Origin: JALYZC01 sp963725645 | GTDB taxonomy: Bacteria; Actinomycetota; Thermoleophilia; Solirubrobacterales; Solirubrobacteraceae | Direction: 5' to 3' | DNA length: 64,000 nucleotides | Assembly: GCA_963725645.1 (NCBI GenBank) | Contig: CAVRZD010000002.1 | Coordinates: 1,373,772-1,437,771 of the forward strand | Shown: positions 1 to 10,095 of the stretch, in pieces | How the letters are laid out: the number at the start of each line of letters is the position of its first letter | How positions within the stretch are numbered: the stretch's first letter is position 1 | Program-made: the position numbers and the translations under genes | The notes under the pieces: generated by a model | Told to the model about the DNA's origin: nothing | Database searches by the model: none | What the model saw: only the letters and a program-made list of their open reading frames with translations

Positions 1-520
1 CAGGTCAGATTCTTGGGCTTGTGCAGGAGCTGCTGGGCCTGCACCTTGGTGAACTGGGCGAAGGAGCCCCACGTCGTCTCGTAGCCCCAGATCTTCTGCG
101 ACGGGCGCGGCCAGCGGGTCGAGTCCGTGGACCTCGGGATCCTCGTAGGAGGCCTGGTTGCAGTGGATGACGACCTCGTCGCCGGGCTGCCAGCTGGTGA
201 CCCCGGCGCCGACCTTCCATACCACCCCGGACGCGTCCGAGCCGCCGATGTGGTGGCCGCCGGGCTCGTGGTCGCCGTACCCGAAGACCGACACGGGCTC
301 GCCGAGCGCCGCCCAGACGTTGTTGTAGTTCACGCCGGCCGCCATCACGCGCACGATGACCTCGAACGCGCCCGGCTCGGGCACCTCGATCTCCTCGACC
401 TGGAAGGCGTCGCGGGGCTCGCCCGAGGCGGTCCTCGCGGATCACCCACGCCGCCATCGACTCGGGCAGCTCGCCCGGCTCGGTGGACACCTCTGAAACT
501 CGGCTCACATCAACGGCCAC
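1..520 (-). CDS. ccr: Crotonyl-CoA carboxylase/reductase, N-terminal part (cut by window start)
   Basis: Reads as the first ~170 residues of a medium-chain dehydrogenase of the Ccr group, which reductively carboxylates crotonyl-CoA to ethylmalonyl-CoA with NADPH (ethylmalonyl-CoA pathway or extender-unit supply). Visible family features are the GroES-like core with GVNYNNVWAALGEP, the GGSDASG segment and KIWGYETTWGSFAQF. The GTG start at 520 follows a GAGAGGA Shine-Dalgarno-like stretch. The remaining two thirds lie beyond the window. The frame breaks twice, near 422 (an extra G in a GGG run) and near 107 (an extra C in a CCC run). Removing each base restores the family sequence, so sequencing error is likelier than decay. 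Confidence 0.85.
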
Positions 521-567
521 GAATAGTCCTCTCGTCTCGGAAGCGCGCCGGATGCTACCGGCGCGGA

Positions 568-1517
568 TCAGCTCGAGAGGAAGCCGCTGCGCCGGAACCA
601 GAACATCAGCACCAATACCGAGCACGATCAGGCCGCCGATACCGAACGCGGCGAACGCCCAGAACGAGCTGATGTGGCGCACGAGCCAGCCGAAGTTCTG
701 GCCGAAGAAGCCGGTGACCACCGACAGCGGAAGGAAGATCGTGGCGATGATCGTGAGCTGCTTCATCACGGCGTTGAGCCGGTTGGAGACGGTCGAGAGG
801 TAGACGTCCATCGCGCCGGTGAGGAGGTCGCGGTAGGAGTCGATGAGGTCCGAGATCCGAATCAGGTGGTCGTAGACGTCGCGGAAGTAGTCGCGCGACG
901 CCGGCTCGAGCCCGGGTAGATCGATGATGTCCTCGCCGGCGCGCGCGAACAGGTCGCGCTGCGGCGTGATGACCTGGCGCAGTCATCACCAGCGCGCGCT
1001 TGAGCCGGAAGATGCGCTGGAGCTGCTCGTCGGTGGGTCGCTCGATCACCTCGTTCTCGAGCTCGTCGATGTCGTCGTCGATCGAGGCGAGGATGGGGAA
1101 GAAGGTGTCGGTGAGTGTGTCCAGCACGCGGTAGACGGCGAACTGCTCGCCGCCCCGCGTCGCGCCGTCGAGCGCGTCGTGCAGCTCGTCGAGGGCGTCG
1201 CACGGGCCCTGGCGCACGGTCACGATGTACGAGCCGCTGATGATGCAGTCGACCTCGACCAGCTCGGCTGTGCCGTCGCGGGCTTCGGCCATCCGCGCGC
1301 CGTAGAACACGAGCAGGACGTAGTCGCCGTACTGGTCGAGCTTCGGCCGCTCGTCCCGATCGCGCAGCGCGTGGGCAACCATCGGATGCAGGCCGAACAT
1401 GTCGGCGAGCGCGTCGAGGTCGGCGGGGACGGGGTCGGCCAGATCGAGCCAGAAGTACTCGTCGCGCTTGCGCAGCGCGCCGATCTCCGCCCGATCGAGG
1501 CGCTCGAGGACCTTCAC
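568..1517 (-). CDS. corA: CorA-family divalent cation transporter
   Basis: About 315 residues once two frameshifts (near 983 and near 610) are bridged. A soluble N-terminal domain of ~240 residues with a long helix (LENEVIERPTDEQLQ) is followed by two C-terminal membrane helices and a basic tail FRRSGFLSS, the normal CorA layout. CorA pentamers import Mg2+ (Co2+, Ni2+) through the inner membrane. The loop after the first helix reads GFFGQNFGW, so the usual GMN signature is GQN here. The GTG start is 7 bases after a TACCGT hexamer, with no Shine-Dalgarno. It lies 30 bases downstream of the MFS gene on the same strand. Confidence 0.88.
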
Positions 1518-1524
1518 GGCGCCG

Positions 1525-1530
1525 ACGGTA
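1525..1530 (-). promoter_or_regulatory. Putative -10 hexamer of corA
   Basis: TACCGT on the minus strand, 7 bases before the GTG at 1517. The spacing fits a leaderless or near-leaderless transcript. Confidence 0.45.
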
Positions 1531-1547
1531 GCCGTTGGCCAGGACGC

Positions 1548-3146
1548 TCAGGCGGTCTCGCCGACCAGCGCGCCCTCGGCGGGCGAGCCGGCGGGGGTGG
1601 CCTCGCCGGCGTCCACGCCGGCGGGCACCGCGTCCTCGGCCTCGACCGGCCGGCCGGTGACCAGGACGGCGGCCAGCAGCGCACCGAGCAGGGCGACGGC
1701 GGCGCCGAGACGCAGGCCGTCACGCAGCGCGGCGACGAAGGCCTCCTGGACTGCGTGGGCCACCTGGGCGGGCACGCCCGCGCCGCCGCTGCCCAGGGCG
1801 TCGGCGAGTGCCGCGCGCTTGCCCGTGGGGACGGCGGGCAGGAGCGCGTCGAGCTTGGAGCGCCCGACGGCGGCGATCAGCGCGCCCAGAACCGCGACGC
1901 CGAACGTGCCGCCGACCATGCGGCTCATCGAGAGCACGCCGGACGCCACACCGGCCTTGGTCTTGACGACGGCGTTCATGGCCGCCGTGCTCATCGGGCG
2001 ACATCACGAGGCCCATGCCGAGGCCCATGAGGATGAAGGCGGGGAGCAGGAACAGGTAGACGTGTGCGTGGTGATGAAGCGACTGCCAGAACAGCGCGGT
2101 GGAGGCGAGCACCAGGCCGACGATCATCGGGATGCGCGGGCCGATGCGGTCCGCGAGGCGTCCGGAGATCGGACCGATGAAGATGATCACGACGGTCGAG
2201 GGGAGGAAGCGCACCCCGGCCTCGCAGCGGCGAGTAGTGGAGCACGTTCTGCATGTACAGCGCGATGAAGAAGAACATCGCGAGCATCGAGAACGTGACC
2301 GACGAACGCAACGAGGTTCGCGCCCAGGAACGAGCGCGAGCGGAAGAACGAGAAGTCCACCATCGGCACGCGCACCCGGCGCTCGATGACCGCGAAGGCG
2401 ACCAGCGCCAGGACGGCGACGGCGAACAGGCGCGAGGATCGGCACCGAGCCCCAGCCCCAGGAGTTGCCCTCCACGAGCGCGAGTACGAGCGCGGTCAGG
2501 CCGACCGTCAGCGCGGCGATGCCCGGGATGTCGACGCCCTTCTCGACGGTCTCGTCGCGCGACTCGCGCGTCGCGAACAGCGTGACCAGCGACGGCGGCC
2601 GATGGCGACCGGAAGGTTGAGGAAGAAGATCGCGCGCCAGCTGACGCTCTCGGTGAGGAAGCCGCCCACCACGGGGCCGATCGCCAGCGCCATCGCCGAG
2701 ACGCCGGCCCACGTGCCGATCGCCTTGCCGCGCTCCTCGGGCGGGAAGGCGTTCGTGATGATCGAGAGCGTTGCCGGCATCATGAAGCGCGGCGCCGATG
2801 CCCTGGACGGCGCGCCAGCCGACCAGCCAGGCGTCCGTTGGCGGGAGAAGCCGATGGTCGCGCTCGAGACGGCGAAGACGATCACGCCGAAGAGGAACAT
2901 CCGGCGGCGGCCGAAGATGTCGCCGAGCCGACCGCCGGTGACCAGCAGCACGGCGAAGGTCAGCGTGTAGGCGTTGACCGTCCACTCCAGCGCCGAGAGC
3001 GAGGCGTGCAGGTCGCGCTGGATCGACGGCAGCGCGACGTTCACGACCGTGTTGTCGAGCATGATCATGAACAGCGCGAAGCACATCGCGCCGAGCGTCC
3101 ACCAGCGGCGGTTGGCGTCGCGCATGGCGGCGAGGCGCGCGGTCAC
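1548..3146 (-). CDS. MFS drug efflux transporter, DHA2 (EmrB/QacA) family, frameshifted
   Basis: A ~530-residue, probably 14-helix proton-coupled exporter. Signatures include LDNTVVNVALPSIQRDL at the end of helix 1 (motif D1 region), GGRLGDIFGRRR in the first cytoplasmic loop (motif A) and GPVVGGFLTESVSWRAIFFLN (here seen in two pieces) in helix 5 (motif C). The chain must be followed through about five frame changes (near 2000, 2300, 2430, 2600 and 2800); every piece aligns to the family, so the gene is probably intact in the cell. The GTG start overlaps the TGA of marR by 4 bases (GTGA), indicating a regulator-pump operon. The substrate cannot be deduced. Confidence 0.85.
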
Positions 3147-3647
3147 GGAGGACGGCTCCTTCGGGTCGGCAGGCGGCGATCTCCTCGCGCTCGAGGAGCG
3201 GTGTGAGCGCGGCGGCCGAGGCGCTTGCGCTCGTCCTCGGTCAGCGAGTGCCACGAACTGCTCGAGCCGCGGCGAGGCGCATCTCGTTGACGCGCGCGCA
3301 GGACCTCGCGGCCGTCGGGCGTGATGCGCACGCGCTTCATGCGCCGGTCGCTGCTCGTCCTCGCGGCGCTCGACGTAGCCGCGCTGGTGCAGGCCGTCGA
3401 CGATCCTGCTGGCCGCGGGCACGGACAGCACGAGGTCCTCGGCGACGTGCTTGACGCACACGTCGTCGCCCTGCTCGCGCTGATCGAGCGCGTGCAGCGC
3501 CTTGTACGTGGTGAGCGTCAGGTCGGCGTCGACCATCGCCTGGAAGACCTCACGGCCGGAACTCCTCATCAGGTGGTGGAGGACCGCGTAGAGGCCCTCG
3601 GCGACCTGCGTGTCAACTGATTTCGCGGGCGCAGCGATTGCTTGCAT
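3143..3647 (-). CDS. MarR-family transcriptional regulator, frameshifted
   Basis: Winged-helix repressor of about 165 residues. The intact first half (helices plus KHVAEDLVLSVPAASRIVDGL as the recognition region and GYVERREDE as the wing) is typical of MarR. The second half is split over frames by several single-base indels at 3190-3355, but MKRVRITPDGREVL and EDERKRLG are recognisable. The ATG at 3647 sits inside a perfect 18-bp palindrome and 7 bases after AATACT, so the mRNA would be nearly leaderless and autorepressed. By position and by family habit it should control the overlapping MFS pump; the ligand is unknown. Confidence 0.82.
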
Positions 3648-3655
3648 GCAAGCAA
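3638..3655. promoter_or_regulatory. 18-bp perfect palindrome, probable MarR operator over the marR start codon
   Basis: TTGCTTGCATGCAAGCAA equals its own reverse complement. Its centre contains the ATG of marR (minus strand), and the AATACT -10-like hexamer (3655-3660) abuts it. MarR operators are commonly 16-20 bp inverted repeats of the TTGC...GCAA type, so autoregulation is the likely role. Confidence 0.65.
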
Positions 3656-3730
3656 GTATTGCATACGCGAGAGGGTGTTGTCGGGGGCGTGGTCAGCGCT
3701 CCGACGCACCTACCTTGAGCCGCGTGGACG

Positions 3731-3831
3731 GCGGAGGGGCTGCAAACAGCAGGCCCTCCGCCGGTTTTGTAACCGGGCGGCTTCGCCGCCCTTCGGGCCG
3801 CCGCAGCTCCGGGTCTGCAGACAGCAGACCC
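3731..3831. repeat. Cluster of three stem-loops in a gene-free spacer
   Basis: Hairpin A (3731-3760) pairs GCGGAGGG with CCCTCCGC around an inner GCTG-CAAA-CAGC. Hairpin B comprises the mutually exclusive stems CCGGTT-TTGT-AACCGG (3761-3776) and GGGCGGC-TTC-GCCGCCC (3775-3791). Hairpin C (3811-3831) is GGGTCTGC-AGACA-GCAGACCC. The right arms of A and C share a cagcag(g/a)ccctccgc(c/t)g repeat. It lies downstream of the secreted-protein gene ending at 3869 and upstream of marR, so a terminator is the simplest reading; a small RNA is possible. No ORF in 3661-3868 looks protein-like. Confidence 0.5.
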
Positions 3832-3868
3832 TCCGCTGACGGCGGCAGTTAGACGGTGACGTTGGCGG

Positions 3869-4378
3869 TTAGAGCGCGACCTGGCGGGTGGCCGTAACGC
3901 GGAACGCGCCGGTGCGCTTGTTCCACCTGAGGTCGCGCTCGGTCAGCGTGCGCGGGCAGCAGATGTCGTCGCCGGGCGCGTAGTTGGGGACGCGCACGGT
4001 GACGACGGCGTTCTTCACGCGGGCGGACACGCGATAGCGCGACTCGTCGACGTACGCCACCCGCAGGCGCCCGGTGCGGCCGTTCGGCCCGTCGCTGGAG
4101 ACGATGTAGAGCGCGACGTCCCCCGCCGCGCCGCCGCTGCCGACCAGCACCACGGCGTCGGCCCGCTTGTCGCCTGTCAGGTCGCCGATCAGGATCTTCG
4201 GGTCCACGAACCCGCCCTGCGTCCGCAGCAGCGTCCTGACCTGCGCGCTCACCTTCGCGTCGCGCAGCAGCAGGCCGCCGAACAGGCGCTGACCGCTCGT
4301 CAGGGCCAGCGCGGCCGGCGTGACGGCGAGGACGACCAGGCCGGCGAGCACGGCTGGGGCGAGGAGCCGGCGGTGCAT
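3869..4378 (-). CDS. Secreted protein of unknown function
   Basis: About 169 residues. It opens with MHRR, a hydrophobic stretch and a likely signal-peptidase site near ALAL, so it is probably exported. The rest is a beta-rich domain containing GDLTGDKRADAVVLVG, which resembles an FG-GAP/VCBS-like calcium-binding turn, and a CC pair in APGDDICCPRT near the C-terminus. Similar paired-cysteine motifs occur in small secreted actinobacterial proteins, and a disulfide is possible. The ATG at 4378 was chosen because it gives a compact signal peptide; a GTG at 4393 is the alternative. No enzyme signature was found. Confidence 0.65.
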   Translation of the reverse strand: MHRRLLAPAVLAGLVVLAVTPAALALTSGQRLFGGLLLRDAKVSAQVRTLLRTQGGFVDPKILIGDLTGDKRADAVVLVGSGGAAGDVALYIVSSDGPNGRTGRLRVAYVDESRYRVSARVKNAVVTVRVPNYAPGDDICCPRTLTERDLRWNKRTGAFRVTATRQVAL

Positions 4379-4423
4379 TGCGCTATTAGACACGAGGACA
4401 CCGTGGGAGTTGCGGGCGCCCGC

Positions 4424-4870
4424 TTACGGCTGCAGGACGTCGTTCTGGGCGCTCTGCCGCTCCGGCCCGACCGTGATCTGGGCCGGAGTGATGTCGGCGT
4501 TGGCCGCCCGTACGCGGTAGCGCCCCTCGGTCACATTGACCTTGAGCTGGCCGGTCCCGCTCGGGTTGATCGGCTCGGTGGTCTGTGTGACGCCCGGCTT
4601 GGACGCGCCGAGCTCGTCGCTCTCGAAGGTGACCTCCTGCGAGGCGCCCGTCTGGTTGGTCACGATCAGGACGATCGGGCCGGCGCCGAAGCGCACCGGC
4701 GACACGGCGATGCCGGCGTCGGACACCGACGCGGTGATGTTCAGTGGGGCGGGCGGCCGCAGGTTGTTCTTGTAGTCGCTGCCGCCGCCGCAGCCCGCGA
4801 CGAGCGCGGCAACGGCGACTACGGCGGGGGCGAGCGCCCGCCGGCTCGTCCGCTCTCTCGTTGTCCTCAT
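4424..4870 (-). CDS. Lipoprotein with cupredoxin-like beta domain
   Basis: About 148 residues. An Arg-rich start and a hydrophobic segment end in the lipobox LVAGC, so the Cys is expected to be lipidated and the protein anchored outside the membrane. The mature part (SDAGIAVSPVRFGAGPIVLIV, then NVTEGRYRVR) has alternating strands like cupredoxin-fold proteins, but the Cys/His/Met copper ligands are not evident. Starts at 4906 and 4876 are also open; 4870 gives a normal-length lipoprotein signal. It lies 45 bases upstream of the secreted-protein gene on the same strand, so the pair may be co-transcribed. Confidence 0.65.
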   Translation of the reverse strand: MRTTRERTSRRALAPAVVAVAALVAGCGGGSDYKNNLRPPAPLNITASVSDAGIAVSPVRFGAGPIVLIVTNQTGASQEVTFESDELGASKPGVTQTTEPINPSGTGQLKVNVTEGRYRVRAANADITPAQITVGPERQSAQNDVLQP

Positions 4871-4971
4871 CTCCATCCCGGTGACCCGAGGGCCGCGCAG
4901 CCGCATACCGGCGGCCAGGCCCGAACCCTAACCCACGCCGCCGATTCGCGTCGAACTGGAGTGATGGCGCG

Positions 4972-5199
4972 TCAGCGCGTGGCGTTGTCGATGCCGCCGC
5001 CCGTGCGCAGCGCGGTCCGCTCATCCTCGACCTGGGCGAGCTTGCGCTGGAGGCGCTCCCACGAGCGGTGCTCGGCCTCGTCGTAATCGCGGCCGGAGAG
5101 GTCGCGCAGCGAATCGCGGTAGGCCTTCCATGCGCGCTGCGTCCGCTCGTCGAGCTCGTTCAACCTGCTCTCGTCACGCCTGGGGGCGGAGATGTTCAT
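4972..5199 (-). CDS. Small charged protein of unknown function
   Basis: 75 residues, strongly charged and predicted mostly helical (DELDERT-like heptads, then YRDSLRDLSGRDYDEAE). The ATG at 5199 is preceded by GGAGG-type Shine-Dalgarno at good spacing, which supports a real gene. The family was not recognised; it has no membrane segment and no cysteine. Confidence 0.6.
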   Translation of the reverse strand: MNISAPRRDESRLNELDERTQRAWKAYRDSLRDLSGRDYDEAEHRSWERLQRKLAQVEDERTALRTGGGIDNATR

Positions 5200-5322
5200 C
5201 GAGCTCCTCCGATCCGTCGTGGGATTGAAGCCATGCTACTCCTCCGGCGCGACACCATGACCAGGCCGGTCAGAGCGCATGTCGCCTTGCATGCCGTCCG
5301 GGTCGAGGCGTACCGGTTCGGT

Positions 5323-7003
5323 ATGGCGATTGCCGACCTGCCCCTCGCCAGCGCCGAGTTCCTCGCGGTCGACGTCGAGACCAACGGCGGCGCGGGCGAG
5401 GACTGCGAGCTGACCGAGGTCGGCGCCGTGCTGGTCGGCGGCGGCGAGCTGCACGAGCGCTTCGAGTCGCTCGTGCGCGTGACGCGGCCGCTGCCGCGCG
5501 GGATCCAGCGCTTCACCGGGATCACGCAGGCGATGGTGGCCGACGCGGCGCCGCCGGGCCGCGTGCTGGCGGAGCTTGCCCGGCGCATCACGGGGCGTGT
5601 GCTGGTCGCCCACTCGGCGGCGTTCGACCGGCGCGTGCTGCGCCAGGCGTTCTCGCGCGCGGGCCTGCAGTGGCCCGACCCGCCGGTGCTCTGCACGATC
5701 GCGCTCGCCCGCCGCTTCGCGCCGCTCGTGCGCCAGCGCAAGCTGGCGGCCCTGGCCGCGTCGCTCGGCATCGATGTCGAGATCAGCCACCGCGCGCTGG
5801 CCGACGCCGAGACGTGCGCGCGCGTGTTCTGCGCGCTCTTCGGGCGGCTGTGCGCGAACGCCGCCACGGTCGGGGAGGCCGTGGCGTTGCTCGCGCCGCG
5901 GCGCCGGCGTCGGACGCGGCGCGGTCCGCCGCCGGGTCGCCTCGCCGGCGAGTCCGCGCCCGCCGGCTTGGACCTCTCGGCGCTCCCGTCGGCTCCGGGC
6001 GTGTACGTGTTCCGCGACGCCGCCGGCCGGCCGCTCTACGTCGGCAAGTCGGTGTCCCTGCGCGCGCGCGCGCGAGCGCACTTCCAGCCGGGCGCCGAGC
6101 GCGCCGGGTGGACGGCGCACGCGGCCGTGGTGGACCACCGCGAGACACGCTCCGAGCTCGGCGCGCTGGTGCTGGAGAACCGGCTGATCAAGGCGCTGCG
6201 GCCGCCGGGCAACGTCCGGCTGCGGCGCACCGACGCGCTCGTGTACCTGCGCTGCCGGCTCGACATCCCGTTTCCCGTTCTCGAGGTCGCGCGCGAGCCC
6301 GCGCCGGGCCACGGCGTGACGATCGGCCCGTTGCGCGGCCGCGCCTCGGCCGTCGAGCTGATGGAGCAGCTCAACTCGCTCTTCGGCCTGCGCCACTGCG
6401 GCCGCCGGCTGCGCCGCCGCCCGCATCCGTCCGCCTACGGCCAGATGGGGCGCTGCCTGTCGCCGTGCCTCGGAGACCTCGACCCCAACCTGTACCGGCG
6501 GCGGTTGGACGCCGCCCTCGGGGTGTTCAGCGGGTCCGGCGACGGCGGCGAGGCGCTGCTCGCCCACCTCGACGGCGAGATGCGGGCCGCCTCCGACGCC
6601 CGCCGCTACGAGCGTGCCGCGACGCTGCGCCGCCGCCGCGCGCGGCTCGCCGTGCTGCTCGGAGCGCCTCGGCGGTGTCCTGCGGGCCACCCACGCGCGC
6701 CCGCGACTCGTGGCGGCGTCGGTGCAGGACGCCGACGGCGCCGACGGGTTCTGGCTCGCCGGTGGGCGGCTGATCGACTGGGGCGAGCTGCCCGCCGAGC
6801 CGGCCGAGCTCGAGCGGCGCACGGGCGCCGCGCTGGCGCGGGCCGGTGGGCCGGCGGCGACGGCGCACGTCCCGCCCGACGAGATCGACGAGGTGCGGAT
6901 CGTCTCGACCTGGCTCGCCCACCACGAGGATGACGTCGCGGCGCTCCCGCTCGACCCTCCGCCCGACGGCGCCCGGCTCGCCGAATTCGCTCGGACCGCG
7001 TAG
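5323..7003 (+). CDS. DEDDh exonuclease / UvrC-type GIY-YIG nuclease fusion, one frameshift
   Basis: About 560 residues. Residues 10-180 form a DnaQ-like 3'-5' exonuclease (AVDVETN with D17 and E19, then AHSAAFDRRVL and HRALADAET). From about residue 220 comes a GIY-YIG domain (GVYVFRDAAGRPLYVGKS), then MGRCLSPCLG and a UVR-like helix (ARRYERAATLRRRR), as in the N-terminal half of UvrC and in Cho. The architecture is known in actinobacteria as a DNA-repair nuclease; a role in incising and trimming lesions is inferred. The frame shifts near 6660, after which ATHARPRLVAASVQD continues the family. An upstream in-frame ATG at 5257 is possible. Confidence 0.85.
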
Positions 7004-7055
7004 GGCACCGCGTGCACGGCGTTCCGAGCGCCCCGCGGTCGCCAGACGGTCGCAG

Positions 7056-8004
7056 CTAGAGCGGGAGGTCGACGACCTCGGCGGTGTCACCGCCGTCGCC
7101 CACCGCCACGGTGGCGCCGGGCTCGGCCTCGCGGCGCACGAGCGCCAGGGCCACCGCGCCCAGCCGCGGCGAGACGACGGCCGTGCCGATCGTCCCCACG
7201 ACGCGCTCGCCGAGCCGCAGCTCGTCGCCGTGCGCCCCCGGCGCCGACAGCCGCAGGCCGCGCAGGTGCCGGTTCGGCTTGCCCTTGTAGTGCAGCCGCG
7301 CGACGGTCTCCTGGCCGACGTAGCAGCCCTTGGTGAACGACACCGCACGCGCGTTGAGCCCGGCCTCCTGCGGGATGACCGTGTCGTCGAGATCGATCCC
7401 GTAGCGCGGGCGGCCGGCCTCGACGCGGAGCACCTCGGCGGCGGCTTCATCGACGGGCACGGCGCCGCGCCGGCGCAGCGCGGCCGCGAGCGCGTCGGTG
7501 TCGGCGGCGTCACAGAGCAGGTCGACGCCGGCGTCGGTGGCGACGAGACGCACGTCGACGCCGTCCACGGTGCCGGCCGCGTTGGCGTGCTCGGACTCGG
7601 GCAGGCCCGCGGCGCCGGCGACGGCCCGCGCCTCGGGGCCGATCAGCGACAGCAGCCCGCGCTCGAGGGTCCGCTTGTGCAGCTCCACGTCGTAGCCGAT
7701 CCGGTAGCGGCGGATCATGTTGAACAGCTCCTGGAGCGCGGAGCGCTCGGTGTCCAGGAACAGCTCGTCGCCGAGGTCGAGCACGCGCAGGTCGCCGAGC
7801 ATCTTGCCCTTCGGCGAAAGGAAGGCGGCGTAGACGCCCTGACCCGGATTCAGCGCCTCCACCTCGTTGGTGACCTGTCCCTCGAGGAACTCCTTCGCGC
7901 CGAGCTCCGGTGAGCGCGAGCTTGCCGCGCTCGGAGCGGTCGAGGAGCCCACAGCCCTCGGTCAGCGCCCGGTAGTCGGCGGCAGTGCGATCGGTGGCGA
8001 CCAC
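7056..8004 (-). CDS. YgfZ/GcvT-like folate-binding protein, one frameshift
   Basis: About 315 residues with the family hallmark KGCYVGQE near residue 225 and the N-terminal GcvT-type fold (GLLDRSERGKLALTG, then FLEGQVTNEV). YgfZ/IBA57 proteins bind tetrahydrofolate and help maintain Fe-S enzymes. They lack the catalytic residues of glycine-cleavage T protein, and no gcvH or gcvP is nearby, so this role is preferred. The frame breaks near 7895, between LTGA and KEFLEGQ. The GTG start is exactly 6 bases after TATAGT, giving a leaderless transcript. It is divergent from the DtxR-type regulator. Confidence 0.83.
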
Positions 8005-8010
8005 GCCTCG

Positions 8011-8016
8011 ACTATA
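8011..8016 (-). promoter_or_regulatory. Putative -10 hexamer of the ygfZ-like gene
   Basis: TATAGT on the minus strand with a 6-base spacer to GTG 8004, which would place the transcription start on the first base of the start codon. Confidence 0.5.
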
Positions 8017-8057
8017 GCCCGGGGATCAGGGGGGTCGTCGAATCGCCACAACTGTTG

Positions 8058-8076
8058 TTTAGGTGTGCCATAATCT
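8058..8076 (+). promoter_or_regulatory. Promoter with DtxR/MntR-like box upstream of the metalloregulator
   Basis: TTTAGGTGTGCCATAA (8058-8073) is an imperfect inverted repeat of the TTAGG-N4-CC-TAA kind bound by DtxR/MntR-type regulators. It overlaps the -10-like TAATCT (8071-8076), which lies 7 bases from the ATG at 8084. Metal-dependent autorepression of the regulator and its coupled Nramp transporter is inferred. Confidence 0.5.
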
Positions 8077-8083
8077 CGCTGCC

Positions 8084-8767
8084 ATGGCGACGAAACCTCT
8101 CCAGCACGAGATGTCCTCGGCCGTCGAGGATTACGCGAAGGCGATCTACGCGCTCGAGCGGCGCGGCGGGGGCGCCGTCTCGACGAACGCCCTGGCCGAG
8201 CGCCTCGGCGTGACCGCGGCCTCGGCCTCGGGGATGGTCAAGCGGCTCGACGAGCTGGGCCTCGTCAGCCACGAGCCCTACCGCGGGGTCCGGCTGACGC
8301 CCGACGGCCTGCGCGTCGCGCTCGAGGTCATCCGCCACCACCGCCTGCTCGAGCTGTACCTGGCGGAGCAGCCTCGGGGTGCCGTGGGACCGGGTCCACG
8401 AGGAGGCCGAGGTGCTCGAGCACGTGCTCTCCGAGGAGCTCGAGGAGCTGATCGCGGCGAAGCTCGGCAACCCCACCCGCGACCCGCACGGCGATCCGAT
8501 CCCCACGCCCGATCTGCGAATGGTCGAGCCCGACACCGTCGCGCTGGACGCGCTCGACGCCGGCGCGCGTGGGACGTTCGTGCGCGTGTCGGACTCCGAC
8601 CCCGAGATGCTCCGATACCTGGCCGAGCGCGGCATCGCTCCCGGCGCCGGCTTCGAGGTCGTCGAGCGCCAGCCGTTCGGCGGCCCGCTGTTCGCCCGCT
8701 TCGGCAGCGACGACGTGCACGTGCTCGGCGGCGCGCTCGCCCGCGCGATGCGGGTGGAGGTGCGGAC

Positions 8768-8771
<4 letters not shown>
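8084..8771 (+). CDS. DtxR/MntR-family metal-dependent regulator, one frameshift
   Basis: About 228 residues. An N-terminal winged helix (SAVEDYAKAIYALE, then LAERLGVTAASASGMVKRL) is followed by a metal-binding dimerisation domain (RHHRLLELYL, then HEEAEVLEHVLSEELEE) and a C-terminal SH3-like FeoA-type domain (LRYLAERGIAPGAGFEVV). It represses targets when loaded with Mn2+ or Fe2+. The frame slips near 8372. Its TGA overlaps the GTG of the Nramp gene (GTGA), so translation is coupled and Mn2+ is the likelier effector. The presence of the third domain resembles IdeR/DtxR more than short MntR. Confidence 0.87.
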
Positions 8772-10086
<1,315 letters not shown>

Positions 10087-10095
10087 GCACCGCGA

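Noticed and set aside
3731..3831. CRISPR-like or tandem-repeat array
   Set aside because: Only two imperfect repeat copies are present, each part of a hairpin, with no regular spacers and no cas genes in the window.
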